A stretch of DNA of 64,000 bases from Lottia gigantea (lineage: Eukaryota; Mollusca; Gastropoda; Lottiidae), in contig NW_008709379.1 of NCBI RefSeq assembly GCF_000327385.1, forward strand, positions 3,084,646-3,148,645, given 5' to 3'. Shown here in pieces: positions 63,974 to 64,000 of the stretch. Position 1 is the first letter of the stretch. Every line of letters begins with the position of its first letter. The position numbers were made by a program, and so were the translations under genes. The notes beneath the pieces are model-generated. The model did no database searches. It was not told where the DNA came from and was given only the letters and a program-made list of their open reading frames with translations.

Positions 63974-64000
63974 ATACATGTTGTTCTGTTGTAGGCCCTA

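Noticed and set aside
1-64000. tRNA or rRNA genes
   Set aside because: No B-box context with a foldable cloverleaf and no rRNA-like block was found by eye; a covariance-model scan would settle it.

Overview
The window is animal genomic DNA, AT-rich and intron-dense, with GT-AG splicing. It is most likely from a marine mollusc, perhaps a gastropod. Support for this: metazoan genes with many short exons; a reverse-transcriptase tail and trailing sequence of a kind I associate with molluscan and other marine invertebrate retroelements; and a scattered AAGGGAGRTAACT-like motif that I recall as common in molluscan DNA. Species and chromosome cannot be read from the sequence.

Four protein-coding genes can be built exon by exon. 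(1) Positions 11-8982, + strand: a kinesin-14 motor of the KIFC2/KIFC3 type, 18 exons, about 797 aa, with an unusual N-terminal region. (2) Positions 12102-20777, - strand: a doublecortin-EML fusion (DCX-EMAP type), 20 exons, about 980 aa visible. A candidate first coding exon lies at 39563-39610, which would give a first intron of about 18.8 kb. (3) Positions 42147-45883, - strand: an unrecognised, largely disordered protein of about 823 aa in three exons. (4) Positions 54171-61245, + strand: VGLL4, a Tondu-domain cofactor of TEAD/Scalloped, with two alternative first exons that splice in the same phase and three Tondu motifs instead of the usual two. Genes 1 and 2, both for microtubule-associated proteins, converge tail to tail.

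The rest is introns and intergenic DNA rich in repeats. There are tandem arrays with 31, 37, 42, 29 and 41 bp periods; a retroelement RT fossil (35.7-36.3 kb); an LTR-like fossil (22.97-23.9 kb); a 355-bp segment present twice around a poly-G tract (36.6-37.5 kb); and three inverted-repeat elements. Two of those (27507-27805 and 63372-63973) share an unusual build: terminal inverted repeats, 6-bp direct flanking repeats, and an interior made of serial short palindromes. That build is the best candidate here for an undescribed type of element. A second striking signal is a 42-bp tandem array in the kinesin gene (7283-7492), made of five diverged copies of the 3' splice site and first bases of the following exon.

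No tRNA, rRNA or CRISPR locus was recognised. Intergenic stretches at 8983-12101, 28-30.6 kb, 33.3-35.6 kb, 38-42 kb, 46-53.7 kb and 61.3-63.3 kb show no gene I can support.
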